Below are positions 24,839 to 32,677 of a stretch of 35,094 nucleotides of DNA, one piece after another (within the stretch, counting starts at the first letter, position 1; each line of letters opens with the position of its first letter). Origin of the DNA: Saprospiraceae bacterium (GTDB lineage Bacteria; Bacteroidota; Bacteroidia; Chitinophagales; Saprospiraceae); NCBI GenBank assembly GCA_013214355.1, contig JABSSL010000026.1:58611-93704 (forward strand), read 5' to 3'. The position numbers and the translations under genes were made by a program. The notes below the pieces were generated by a model. That model was not told the DNA's origin. It did no database searches and saw only the letters and a program-made list of their open reading frames with translations.

Positions 24839-25495
24839 CTAATCACAATCCGCTTTTGCGTTTTCCATTTCATCATCATTTTGGACGGTTCGGATAGTAC
24901 CATCTTTAGACTCTATACTTACCGGATAACTTAGTTCTGGTTTTGCTTCGGCATTTGGGTTAGCATCATACCAAGATTTTAAGGCCTCCCAATCCTCTTT
25001 CTCCTCAATAGTGATAGTAGACCCATCGGGCATCAGCCAGGTAAGCGGATATACCCACTCAAAGCAATCCTCCGGATCTTTGTCCCCTTTACAATACTCA
25101 AATGCTTCCTCTAAACCTTTTTCATTTTCGATCGTCTTGACCACCTCTTTGCCAACCCATTCAATTTCAATCGGATAGATGAGGCTAGGTTTATCCTTCG
25201 AATCAGGATTAGCGTCGTACCACGCTTTCACGGCTTCCCAAAGCACTGCCTCTTCTCCAGATAGGGTCGAACCATCAGGCATGGTAATACCGAGCGGATA
25301 CACCAAATCAAAGCACGCTTTGTCCTCTTTATACTCACCTTTCCCTCCTTCGTCCTTTTCCCCGGCAGCTGCACGCTCCGTCAATAGACCAGTTAAGGAA
25401 CTATCGGGAGTAATGACTGATTGTTGTACATTTTGCTTCTCGCAGGCCAATAAGAATACCGCGAATACTAGCAAATATGGAAGACATATTTTCAT
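24839..25495 (-). CDS. lipoprotein with two Cys-bracketed repeats
   Basis: Exported lipoprotein of 218 residues, function unknown. Lipobox LLAC gives the lipid cysteine C18. After a charged linker rich in Glu and Gly there are two copies of a domain of about 75 residues, C61-C135 and C144-C217. Each starts CF(D/E)xVYPL, continues MPDGST, then W(E)A(V/L)K(A/S)WYDANP, then YP(I/V), and ends with a cysteine, which suggests one disulfide clasping each copy. I know similar domains only from other Bacteroidota lipoproteins without a function. It is the third gene of a minus-strand series behind the ECF sigma factor and the barrel protein (93 bases gap, with a hairpin), so it may belong to that regulon. 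Confidence 0.8.
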   Translation of the reverse strand: MKICLPYLLVFAVFLLACEKQNVQQSVITPDSSLTGLLTERAAAGEKDEGGKGEYKEDKACFDLVYPLGITMPDGSTLSGEEAVLWEAVKAWYDANPDSKDKPSLIYPIEIEWVGKEVVKTIENEKGLEEAFEYCKGDKDPEDCFEWVYPLTWLMPDGSTITIEEKEDWEALKSWYDANPNAEAKPELSYPVSIESKDGTIRTVQNDDEMENAKADCD

Positions 25496-25540
25496 GTTAA
25501 TCGTGTTTAAGAATTAGTAGTAATGAAGTTGAATGCAATT

Positions 25541-25558
25541 TGGGATGAAAACATCCCA
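25541..25558 (-). repeat. 7-bp hairpin between barrel and lipoprotein genes
   Basis: TGGGATG at 25541-25547 and CATCCCA at 25552-25558 around AAAA. No T-run follows on the minus strand, so it is more likely an mRNA processing or stability element than a terminator. Confidence 0.45.
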
Positions 25559-25588
25559 CTCTATTGATTGTCTGTAGGATTGGATAAA

Positions 25589-26983
25589 TTAGAATTGGTA
25601 TCCTATGCCAAGCTCTACGTTTTGACGCTGTGCCTCTTTCTGATACTGAAAAAGAAGATCCGCACGTAGGTGTAATCTTTGAGACATCTGATAATGAACC
25701 CCCATACCTCCTTGAATCCCCAACAACATTTGTGTAGTCTTTGAATCGAGTAACTTTTCCTCAAACTTAATCGCTGATTCGTATTTAGAAGACTCAAAAG
25801 TCCCGTAGGCCTCTGCCCATTCCAGCGTCCAAAAGCTAGCCAAAAGTCCGGCGTGAAGTTGCCAACCAAGACGTTTATTTCGTAGTCGATATTCCAAACT
25901 AATTGGAAACTGCCAAGCCTTGATTCTTTGTTTTTCAAAAACGTCAACCAAAGTCAAATCTCCAGTCTTTAAATCGGCATCATCTGGAACATCGATTTCT
26001 ACCTGTTGAGTCCCTCCTAGATTAGCATAGCTAGTTCGTAATTGCACCGTGTTGACGACTGTACCATCTGGTTTTGTGTATTCCTTAGACTCATCATATT
26101 CTGTCTTCAGCTGATAGCTGTTTTCATAGGCATATTCTCCATATTGGACTCCCGCCTTTATCCACCAATTTGTTTTTGATGAATAGGCAAGGTGTAAATG
26201 AAAAGTCTCAGTTTGGGTTTGCTCTAGTTGTTCCACCTCGTTATCCTCTTTACCTAAGTTTGCTGCCGTTAGAATTTGAAGAGACGATAAACCCAGATGG
26301 ACACCAATTTCCCAATTATTCTCATTGACACGTTCCACAGCACTCGGAGCCCATTGCCTAGACTTAAAGGGAAGAACGCGCAAAAATTCAGTTTGACTCA
26401 ATAGGTGACGCTCTGGCATCAGAAGTGCTGGGTTTAGAGGCTTCGTTTCTACCTGTATGGGGTACTCCAGGCTTTTTTCTGGTGCAGTCACTTTCAAATC
26501 TCCATGGCTAGGCTCCTTTCCACTATTCATTTGAGGTTGAATTGGAGGCTCTTGTACATCCATCAGTTTAACCTTCTGATGCAGTCGGTTAGGTGAAACT
26601 TTAGCGGTTATAGCAGATAAATCAACTTCTTCCTTTAGGTTTGGTGTAGGTAGAACCGCCGCTAGTTGCCGGCTCAATTCATGGTTGTGATCTTGTAGAT
26701 CAACCATAGCAAAAGCTTGCTCCTGTACCTGTTTTATCAAATTTTGATTCTTCCGAGTGAGATATCCAATGTATAGTAAAGACGATAATAGAAGCGCCAA
26801 TGTAAACCAAAGGATAGCCCACTTCCTATCTCGCTTCTCACTAACAGTTACCTGATTAGCAATCTGTTCCTTAGCCTGCCTCCATACTTCTAGATCTGGG
26901 AGATCCCAATCATCATCTGCATCATCAGATTGCACTAGACGATTTCTAATGAATTTGGCTAGTTCATCCTTTTCTTCCTCCAT
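25589..26983 (-). CDS. inner-membrane helix fused to outer-membrane beta barrel, sigma-factor partner
   Basis: A 464-residue protein co-transcribed with the sigma factor, whose stop is 11 bases before this ATG; AGGAAG stands 5 bases before it, so I prefer this ATG to the GTG at 26989. Residues 1-52 are acidic and cytoplasmic by prediction, the size of a short anti-sigma segment. One helix at about 55-75 (WAILWFTLALLLSSLLYIGYL) crosses the inner membrane, followed by a coiled coil (about 78-110) and a Pro-rich linker to about 215. The remainder shows alternating beta strands with aromatic girdles and ends in YQF, the usual barrel terminus. The layout suggests a single chain spanning both membranes. 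Anti-sigma activity is inferred from position and topology; no RsbW or ZAS motif is seen. Confidence 0.75.
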   Translation of the reverse strand: MEEEKDELAKFIRNRLVQSDDADDDWDLPDLEVWRQAKEQIANQVTVSEKRDRKWAILWFTLALLLSSLLYIGYLTRKNQNLIKQVQEQAFAMVDLQDHNHELSRQLAAVLPTPNLKEEVDLSAITAKVSPNRLHQKVKLMDVQEPPIQPQMNSGKEPSHGDLKVTAPEKSLEYPIQVETKPLNPALLMPERHLLSQTEFLRVLPFKSRQWAPSAVERVNENNWEIGVHLGLSSLQILTAANLGKEDNEVEQLEQTQTETFHLHLAYSSKTNWWIKAGVQYGEYAYENSYQLKTEYDESKEYTKPDGTVVNTVQLRTSYANLGGTQQVEIDVPDDADLKTGDLTLVDVFEKQRIKAWQFPISLEYRLRNKRLGWQLHAGLLASFWTLEWAEAYGTFESSKYESAIKFEEKLLDSKTTQMLLGIQGGMGVHYQMSQRLHLRADLLFQYQKEAQRQNVELGIGYQF

Positions 26984-26994
26984 ATGCACTTCCT

Positions 26995-27516
26995 TTAGTA
27001 AAGGGATTCGATCTTTTGCCTCAACATCTTTTTGGCTTTTGACAGCTGAGATTTAGAAGTCCCAACCGAAATATTTAAGACCTCAGCAATTTCCCTGTGT
27101 GAATATCCTTCAATCTCATACATGTTAAACACCAATCGGTAACCACTTGGTAATTGCTGGATCACCTTGATAATCTCCTTAGCAGATAGATTTTCTACTG
27201 TTCTTTGATCAAAACTATGGACTTTATTTATGGCCATAAGATCTTCAAAAGACAGTTGCCATTGGTGCTTCTTAAGGAACCGCAAAGCGGCATTGATCAT
27301 AATCCTATTTGACCAACTTTTGAAAGCTCCTCTACTAGGATCAAATTGCTGTAAGTCTCTAAAGACCATAATCACCCCCTCTTGCATAATATCCTGGGCC
27401 TCCGATCTATTTCGACTATACCGTAGGCAAGTACGGAACCAATACCGTTCATATTGGTGATAGAGTTTTTCCATCGCCGTTTTATCTCCCCGTAAAATAC
27501 TATCGATCAAATCCAA
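26995..27516 (-). CDS. ECF-type RNA polymerase sigma factor
   Basis: Alternative sigma factor of 173 residues. Region 2 (about 10-85) includes the core-binding and -10 recognition helices (EAQDIMQEGVIMVFRDL; WSNRIMINAALRFLKKH). Region 4 (about 113-168) has the helix-turn-helix GYSHREIAEVLNISVGTSKSQLSKAKKML. No region 1 or 3. The start codon is TTG; AAAGGA stands seven bases upstream and the next ATG would delete the first helix, so the TTG is well supported. It is the first gene of a unit with the helix-barrel fusion and probably the duplicated lipoprotein. ECF factors of this kind usually control their own operon; the promoter itself is not evident. Confidence 0.93.
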   Translation of the reverse strand: MDLIDSILRGDKTAMEKLYHQYERYWFRTCLRYSRNRSEAQDIMQEGVIMVFRDLQQFDPSRGAFKSWSNRIMINAALRFLKKHQWQLSFEDLMAINKVHSFDQRTVENLSAKEIIKVIQQLPSGYRLVFNMYEIEGYSHREIAEVLNISVGTSKSQLSKAKKMLRQKIESLY

Positions 27517-27647
27517 TTGAAATTCCTTTAAGCGTAACAGGTTTCAATAACACATGTACATTCTTAACAGAAAAGGTTGCCTAGGATTGAAAAAACTGTT
27601 GTTTTTATCACTTCCATCCCAAAAATGAAGGACAATTTCACTCCTCA

Positions 27648-27682
27648 GTGTACGATATAGTACAAACAATCAATTCGTACAC
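27648..27682. promoter_or_regulatory. 8-bp inverted repeat between divergent genes
   Basis: GTGTACGA at 27648-27655 is the reverse complement of TCGTACAC at 27675-27682, with 19 bases between. It lies between the sigma-factor gene and the exported protein gene, where it could be an operator for either. Confidence 0.4.
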
Positions 27683-27756
27683 TTATGCTACTCACTCAAC
27701 CAAAAACGAGCTTTTCCTCTGATATTCCCTATCTTAACAGATCTACACAATTAAGG

Positions 27757-28656
27757 ATGACTATGAGAGGAATCTTCACGTTATTGGCCATTTGTTGGCT
27801 CTCTAGCAGCTTCAGCCAAGCTACCGGTAAGGTGGATTATAAGCAATTAGGACTATCCTTCGAAATTCCAACAGGCTGGGTGGGTCAGGAAACTCAGGTA
27901 GGGTATATGATGGGGTCAAATACCATCCCCGGTGTTATCCTGCTACTACCACATGATGTACCTTATACCTTAGCCCAAATCAAGCAGCAGGCATACCAAG
28001 GCCTCAACGAAGGGAATGGAACCGTCTTGAACCTAAGCGGGGAATTAGCTGATCTAGGTAAAGAGTCCGTTGGAGGCCTGTTCACAGGCACTTTGGAATG
28101 GCAACCCTCCAAGGCCTATATTATTGGTATGCGTAACCCACATGGCTTAGGCATGACCATCGTTGCCGTCACTACGGCTGACAACTTCAATGATCAATAC
28201 CAGCAATACGCTCAAACTGTCATGAATAGCATACAATTCCGTAAGCCTGAATCCAAGGAAGATATTGGCGAATGGAAAGAATGGATGAAGAATGTAAAAT
28301 TGACCTATATGGATTCCTATTCTTCTGTCTCGCCAGGAGTAGACGGGATGACAGGCGGTGGATATAGCATTAAACGGGAAATTGATCTTTGTGGCAAAGG
28401 ATACTTCATCTATTATGGCTCCAGCAGTTTCAATGTAGGGAGTGATAATAGTTCTGCCTTTGATCATTCCACTTCGGATGGTAATGGCGCTTGGGACGTC
28501 ATTGTAGGACACACTGGTCAACCAACACTGGTCTTGAAATACAATAATGGCGAAACGGCCTCCTATACTTTGACCTACGAAGATTCCAAGCTATACCTGG
28601 ATGGTACGCGATATTTCCGCACGACGCAAGGAGAGTACGCTCCTTCCTGCCAATAA
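27757..28656 (+). CDS. exported protein of unknown function
   Basis: Secreted or periplasmic protein of 299 residues. Two ATGs, 27757 and 27763, both open a good signal peptide (MRGIFTLLAICWLSSSFSQ); a frame extending 24 codons upstream lacks signal character. The first half (about 27-170) begins YKQLGLSFEIPTGWVGQE and includes PGVILLLPHD, a pattern seen in periplasmic proteins with a PsbP- or DUF1795-like alpha/beta sandwich. The second half (about 180-299) has strands with LCGKGYFIYYGSSS and a final YLDGTRYFRT, resembling a small beta barrel. I do not recognise a named family. It stands between the divergent sigma factor gene and the DinB-like gene. Confidence 0.75.
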   Translation: MTMRGIFTLLAICWLSSSFSQATGKVDYKQLGLSFEIPTGWVGQETQVGYMMGSNTIPGVILLLPHDVPYTLAQIKQQAYQGLNEGNGTVLNLSGELADLGKESVGGLFTGTLEWQPSKAYIIGMRNPHGLGMTIVAVTTADNFNDQYQQYAQTVMNSIQFRKPESKEDIGEWKEWMKNVKLTYMDSYSSVSPGVDGMTGGGYSIKREIDLCGKGYFIYYGSSSFNVGSDNSSAFDHSTSDGNGAWDVIVGHTGQPTLVLKYNNGETASYTLTYEDSKLYLDGTRYFRTTQGEYAPSCQ

Positions 28657-28660
28657 AGAA

Positions 28661-28732
28661 AAGTGGGAAGTCGGAAAGAGGCAGTTGGTATTCGATGTAC
28701 CTTCCCATTGCCGATTTCGCACTTCCGATTTC
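28661..28732. repeat. imperfect inverted repeat with internal direct repeat
   Basis: AAGTGGGAAGTCGG at 28661-28674 pairs with 28711-28724 with one mismatch and one wobble. CCGATTTC occurs twice, at 28711-28718 and 28725-28732. It follows the stop at 28656 and may be a degraded dispersed repeat or a weak terminator. Confidence 0.4.
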
Positions 28733-28735
28733 TCC

Positions 28736-28766
28736 TTGCCTTACCCCTAGAATCTCTTTACCTTCG
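28736..28766 (+). promoter_or_regulatory. probable promoter of the DinB-like gene
   Basis: TTG at 28736-28738 and TACCTTCG at 28759-28766 are 20 bases apart and match the -33 and -7 elements with one mismatch in the latter. The ATG at 28787 is 20 bases downstream. Confidence 0.5.
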
Positions 28767-28786
28767 AGCTAGAAACAAATCCAATT

Positions 28787-29299
28787 ATGGAAGCAAATCT
28801 AGCCGAAGAATTTATTGCGCAATCCATCTATCGGATGGAAGAAAAACTCACTCATTTTGAGAAGGCCATGGCCCAGGCTTCGGAGGAAGATATCTGGCGG
28901 CGTCCTAATGGCAGCTCCAATACCATTGGCAATATCATTATCCATCTTTGTGGAAATATTACGCAGTATATCCATTCCTCCTTGGGAGAGGTACCAGATA
29001 TCCGACAACGCGATGCGGAGTTTGCCGCCGAGGGTGGCAAGACGAAAGCCGAATTAATAGCGATGCTTCGGGAAACCGTAGAAAAAGCTAATCAGATCAT
29101 GAAAAACTTGGATCGATCACGATTATTGGAAGTGCGATCTGTGCAAGCTTATGAGTTTTCGGCGATTGGGATTATCCTCCATGTAGTTGAGCACTTTTCT
29201 TATCACACGGGTCAGGTTGCTTTTTGGGTTAAGCAGCTGAAAGATGTAGACCTTCAGTTTTTTGCTGGAGTAGATCTGAACAAGAAGAATGTCATTTAA
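28787..29299 (+). CDS. DinB-like (DUF1572) four-helix protein
   Basis: Cytoplasmic protein of 170 residues of the DinB/YfiT fold. The presumptive metal triad is H53 (IIHLCGNI), H136 and H140 (VVEHFSYHTGQ). These positions and the start EEFIAQSIYRMEEKLTHFEKAM match the DUF1572 branch. Members are metal-dependent enzymes, some thiol transferases, but most have no known substrate. The AraC-like gene follows after 32 bases on the same strand, so co-transcription is likely. Confidence 0.87.
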   Translation: MEANLAEEFIAQSIYRMEEKLTHFEKAMAQASEEDIWRRPNGSSNTIGNIIIHLCGNITQYIHSSLGEVPDIRQRDAEFAAEGGKTKAELIAMLRETVEKANQIMKNLDRSRLLEVRSVQAYEFSAIGIILHVVEHFSYHTGQVAFWVKQLKDVDLQFFAGVDLNKKNVI

Positions 29300-29331
29300 G
29301 GCTTTTCTACTAAAAGACCGAACCTGAATTC

Positions 29332-30396
29332 ATGGACATTAGCCAACAACTGCTTTTTTTCTTTAGTGCACTGGGAGTATTCAATGGCTTCTTGTTGGCA
29401 TTTTTCTTTCTTGCTCGTTGGAAGAAACGGGGAGCGCCACAACTCTTCTTCGGCTTGCTATTGCTGATGCTTTCTATCCGAATTGGCAAGTCGGTCTTCT
29501 ACTATTTTCTCAGAGATTTACCCAAAATATATTTGCAGATAGGCCTCTCTGCTTGCTTCTTCATTGGCCCTTTTTTATGGCTTTACCTACGTTCTAGCAT
29601 TCACCAACAATCTAAACCTACAAGAACGCAAAAGCTGCATCTAGCATTACTAGGACTTACAATTATTAGTATTGGTTCAGCTTATCCGTATGCTACTTTC
29701 CCGGAACTTTGGAATAAATACATAGCTCAATTTATCTATGCGGTTTGGCTAGCCTATTTGATTCTGGCTACTTATGCGCTCTGGCCCACGCTGAGGAAAG
29801 TATTAACAACTAATGTCTCCCTAGCACATCCTGAAAAAACGTGGCTCTTCGTCTGGGGTATTAATCTGCTGATTGCCTTCAACTACCAGGCAGCTCTCCA
29901 TTTTAAAGCTAAAGTGTACATCTTGGGACCTCTGATCTTTTCTTTTTCCTTCTATGGACTGGGTATTTATCTCTTACTGAATCGAAATCAGGGGTTTGCT
30001 ATCGGCCGGACTCCAAACAAATATGGCAACAAAAGAATCCAGGCAGACGAAGCCTCCCCTTTAGCACAACGCCTACAGGCTCTAATGGAACAAGATCAGC
30101 TCTATCGAAATCCCAAGCTAAAATTGCCAGATCTAGCGGCACAACTCTCCATTTCTCCCCATCAATTATCGCAATTGCTAAATGACAACTTGGGAAAGAG
30201 TTTCAATACTTTCGTTAATGAGTATCGAGTAGAAGCTGCCTGTCGGCAAATTTCCGAATTGGAACACCTAAGTTTGGAAGGGATTGGCTTTGAGGTAGGT
30301 TTTAGTTCTAAGTCCACTTTCTATGCTACTTTCAAAAAGATGGTCGGAACTACACCGGCTAAATACAAGGCTAATCAACAAGAAACAGCCTCTTGA
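29332..30396 (+). CDS. membrane-bound AraC-family transcription regulator
   Basis: A 354-residue protein with six or seven transmembrane helices in the first 220 residues (for example QLLFFFSALGVFNGFLLAFF; ISACFF-type segment near 70-88) and an AraC DNA-binding domain at about 245-346. The latter has both helix-turn-helix units: LKLPDLAAQLSISPHQLSQLLND and the signature GIGFEVGFSSKSTFYATFKKMVGTTPAKYK. This layout is common in Bacteroidota and usually acts as a sensor-regulator in the inner membrane. The ligand is unknown. Converges with the DUF3592-like gene. Confidence 0.9.
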   Translation: MDISQQLLFFFSALGVFNGFLLAFFFLARWKKRGAPQLFFGLLLLMLSIRIGKSVFYYFLRDLPKIYLQIGLSACFFIGPFLWLYLRSSIHQQSKPTRTQKLHLALLGLTIISIGSAYPYATFPELWNKYIAQFIYAVWLAYLILATYALWPTLRKVLTTNVSLAHPEKTWLFVWGINLLIAFNYQAALHFKAKVYILGPLIFSFSFYGLGIYLLLNRNQGFAIGRTPNKYGNKRIQADEASPLAQRLQALMEQDQLYRNPKLKLPDLAAQLSISPHQLSQLLNDNLGKSFNTFVNEYRVEAACRQISELEHLSLEGIGFEVGFSSKSTFYATFKKMVGTTPAKYKANQQETAS

Positions 30397-30479
30397 TCCT
30401 TGCGAAGCATGTCTTAGGCACCTATTGTGGAGCTTTTCTCAATTCTAGTGATCGTACTTACCCTGATTCCAACTTTTTC

Positions 30480-31112
30480 TTAGGAACCAAAATGATAAGC
30501 ATAGAAGCAGATATTCAGTAACAAGACCAGCAGGGGAGCAATAAGGATACCAACTCTAGGCTTAGGGATCGGCCCAAAACGGCCATCCGGTAAAACTGAC
30601 GGGGCATTCGGAATCGCATCAAAGGCCACAACCTGATCAGGATTTTTAGGGTTATACAAAATCAATTTTTCTACCCCATCTATCAGCTTCAACCCATCTT
30701 TTGAGTTGACGACGAAGGTTCCTTGATGTGTTATTCCTTGTCTTGTTTCAAAAGTGAAGTATTTCCATCTCTTCTTTTCATTTTTGACCCATTTCCCCAC
30801 AGCTACTTCTCCATATCTCAAGAGCCGTACTTCCCGCCAACCATTCTTGAAAGTAAAGTGTATCAATGTTGCCAGCCCTATGCCCAAAAACACCATTCCA
30901 ATTAGAAAGAACGCTACTAGCCCTAGGAGATTGACGGATACTCCTGAACTATTCAATGCTGCCGGTCTAGTAACCGTGTAGCAAAACCATATCATTAAGC
31001 AGCCGATACCTGTAGCGACCCATCCCCCCAGTGAATAGACATGACTATTGAAGACTAGGAGTCGAGTCAGCCAGGAGAGTTTTCGGGGAGGAGGAGAGAG
31101 GTGCTTGGCCAT
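30480..31112 (-). CDS. DUF3592-like membrane protein
   Basis: A 210-residue inner-membrane protein of unknown function. Helices lie at about 28-47, 61-86 and 190-207. Between the second and third is a soluble beta domain (about 90-180) with the pattern of DUF3592: LRYGEVAVGKWVKN, then YFTFETRQGITHQGTFVV and LILYNPKNPDQVVAFD. The first residues are basic and Pro-rich. Monocistronic by its neighbours, which are convergent on one side and divergent on the other. Confidence 0.72.
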   Translation of the reverse strand: MAKHLSPPPRKLSWLTRLLVFNSHVYSLGGWVATGIGCLMIWFCYTVTRPAALNSSGVSVNLLGLVAFFLIGMVFLGIGLATLIHFTFKNGWREVRLLRYGEVAVGKWVKNEKKRWKYFTFETRQGITHQGTFVVNSKDGLKLIDGVEKLILYNPKNPDQVVAFDAIPNAPSVLPDGRFGPIPKPRVGILIAPLLVLLLNICFYAYHFGS

Positions 31113-31160
31113 TATGAGAGATTTGATGTTTGAGTTTGTTGGTCTTAAGATAATGAATTA

Positions 31161-31193
31161 GCTCCCCTCAACAACCACATCTTGATGGGGAGC
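31161..31193. repeat. hairpin upstream of the DUF3592-like gene
   Basis: GCTCCCC at 31161-31167 pairs with GGGGAGC at 31187-31193, extended inwards by TCAA/TTGA next to a single bulged T. It lies 50 bases before the minus-strand gene start, so it may be in its leader. Confidence 0.45.
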
Positions 31194-31313
31194 AGTACAA
31201 GTCACTGCCGGAGGAAACTAATTGTCTTAATCACTCCAGAATTATAATTCTATACCTACCTGCTACCGCTGCTACTTGTCTTCCATCGCTATTAGGTAGA
31301 TCTTCGCTTTGCT

Positions 31314-31380
31314 TAGCGCAAACATCAGAAGTTTTCAAAGGCCATGGCTGTCTGAAACTTCCGATGTTTTGCTGGGCGCT
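31314..31380. repeat. hairpin element, copy B
   Basis: The stem AAACATCAGAAGTTT (31320-31334) pairs with 31355-31369 at 14 of 15 positions, and AGCGC (31314-31318) with GCGCT (31376-31380) outside. The loop of 20 bases contains GGCCATGGC. The 5' arm closely matches copy A at 10778-10795. It ends 19 bases before the dehydrogenase ATG and covers an alternative in-frame ATG at 31364, which is therefore unlikely as a start. Confidence 0.55.
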
Positions 31381-31399
31381 TAATCAAAAAACATTTTCA

Positions 31400-32590
31400 A
31401 TGTATTCATCTGCTCCAGGTCATTTAATCAATTTCACGCTATTTCTCCTCTTACTATTCACCTTAGGCTGCATGTCAAATCAGCCGAAAGAAAATACAAT
31501 CTCCATTCACCCCATGAAAGAAGTCGTCTTCGAAGGGCTGCTACACCCTTGGAGCATCGCCTTCCTCAACGAAGAAGAAGCTTTAGTGAGTGAAAAGGAT
31601 GGCCAACTGGTAAAAGTGAATGTAAGCACCAAAGCAAAGACACCCATATCCGGCTTTCCAGATGATCTAATTGATAGCATTCGCGTAAGAAGTCGAGGTG
31701 ACAACTCTGGGATATTTGAGGTGGTACTTGATCCAGGTTTTAGTACCAACCAACACATCTACGTTTCCTATGCTGCGGAAAATGAAAAAGGGGCTACGAC
31801 TAAGGTCATCAAGGCAAAGCTGGATGGAAATAGTCTATCTGATATTCAAGAATTGCTTATCGCCTCTCCTTACACCCGAGAAATGTACCATTATGGCGGA
31901 GGGATGACCTTTGGTCAAGATGGCAAGCTCTATATCACGGTGGGGGAGCGCTTGTTTAACGAAAAAGACCAGCCCCCCATGCCCATCGCCCAGAATTTGG
32001 AAGATAAGCGCGGGAAGATCTATCGACTCAACCCCGACGGTAGCATCCCGGAGGATAATCCTGATTTTGGGGCAAATGCGGTGCCTGGTCTTTATGCGGT
32101 AGGAATTCGAGCCGCTCAAGGTATTACGGTACACCCTGTAACTGGGGATATTTGGTTCAGTGAGCATGGTACGATAGAAGGCGACGAAATCAATATTCTT
32201 CGAAAAGGCGCTAACTATGGCTGGCCCATCATTACTACAGGAAGATACCGAGCGCCCAACTACGACCCTCCAAAACTGGAAGGCGTAGAATTCACTGATC
32301 CAACTTGGTATTGGCTCCACACCGTTGCCCCCACCGGCCTCAGTTTTTATACTGGTAGTGAATTCCCATCGTGGAAAGGTAATCTGATCGTTCCAGGGCT
32401 ATCCCGGGGTAGTCTTTGGCGATTTACGCTGGATGGCAATACGATTAAACATGTGGAAGAGCTGTTTGTGGATGATCGAGTAAGGTCAAGAAAGGTTCGA
32501 CAAAGCCCGGGAGGCAAGCTGTATCTACTAACGGATGAAGAAAATGGGAAAATTATCCATATTCGCAATCAAGCCCAAGCTGCGGATTAA
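31400..32590 (+). CDS. PQQ-dependent aldose (glucose/sorbosone-type) dehydrogenase, lipoprotein
   Basis: Exported six-bladed propeller enzyme of the soluble glucose dehydrogenase/Asd family, oxidising sugars with pyrroloquinoline quinone. I take the ATG at 31400 (396 residues), giving a lipoprotein signal with lipobox TLGC (C24); the earlier ATG is inside a hairpin. Family landmarks are VFEGLLHPWSIAFL, the likely catalytic-base region H164 in YHYGGGMTF, KLYITVGE, RGKIYRLNPDGSIPEDNP, HGTIEGDEINIL (256-267) and the C-terminal GNLIVPGLSRGSLWR. Whether PQQ is made by this organism is not shown; no pqq genes are in the window. It is followed by an independent promoter for the OmpA-like gene. Confidence 0.9.
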   Translation: MYSSAPGHLINFTLFLLLLFTLGCMSNQPKENTISIHPMKEVVFEGLLHPWSIAFLNEEEALVSEKDGQLVKVNVSTKAKTPISGFPDDLIDSIRVRSRGDNSGIFEVVLDPGFSTNQHIYVSYAAENEKGATTKVIKAKLDGNSLSDIQELLIASPYTREMYHYGGGMTFGQDGKLYITVGERLFNEKDQPPMPIAQNLEDKRGKIYRLNPDGSIPEDNPDFGANAVPGLYAVGIRAAQGITVHPVTGDIWFSEHGTIEGDEINILRKGANYGWPIITTGRYRAPNYDPPKLEGVEFTDPTWYWLHTVAPTGLSFYTGSEFPSWKGNLIVPGLSRGSLWRFTLDGNTIKHVEELFVDDRVRSRKVRQSPGGKLYLLTDEENGKIIHIRNQAQAAD

Positions 32591-32630
32591 AATATCAAAT
32601 CCTACGGGGTGGAACTAAGCCCGGCATTGC

Positions 32631-32649
32631 ATATAATCGATTATATTTG
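32631..32649 (+). promoter_or_regulatory. palindrome overlapping a -7 element
   Basis: ATATAATCGATTATAT at 32631-32646 is a perfect 16-base palindrome. TATATTTG at 32642-32649 is a perfect TAnnTTTG match that shares 5 bases with it. The OmpA-like ATG is 28 bases downstream. A protein bound to the palindrome would block the promoter. Confidence 0.55.
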
Positions 32650-32677
32650 AGGGGAATAAAAACACACCCAAGAGACA

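Noticed and set aside
31835-32320. 161-codon open frame antisense to the sugar dehydrogenase
   Set aside because: It lies wholly within a well-supported gene and its translation shows no domain.
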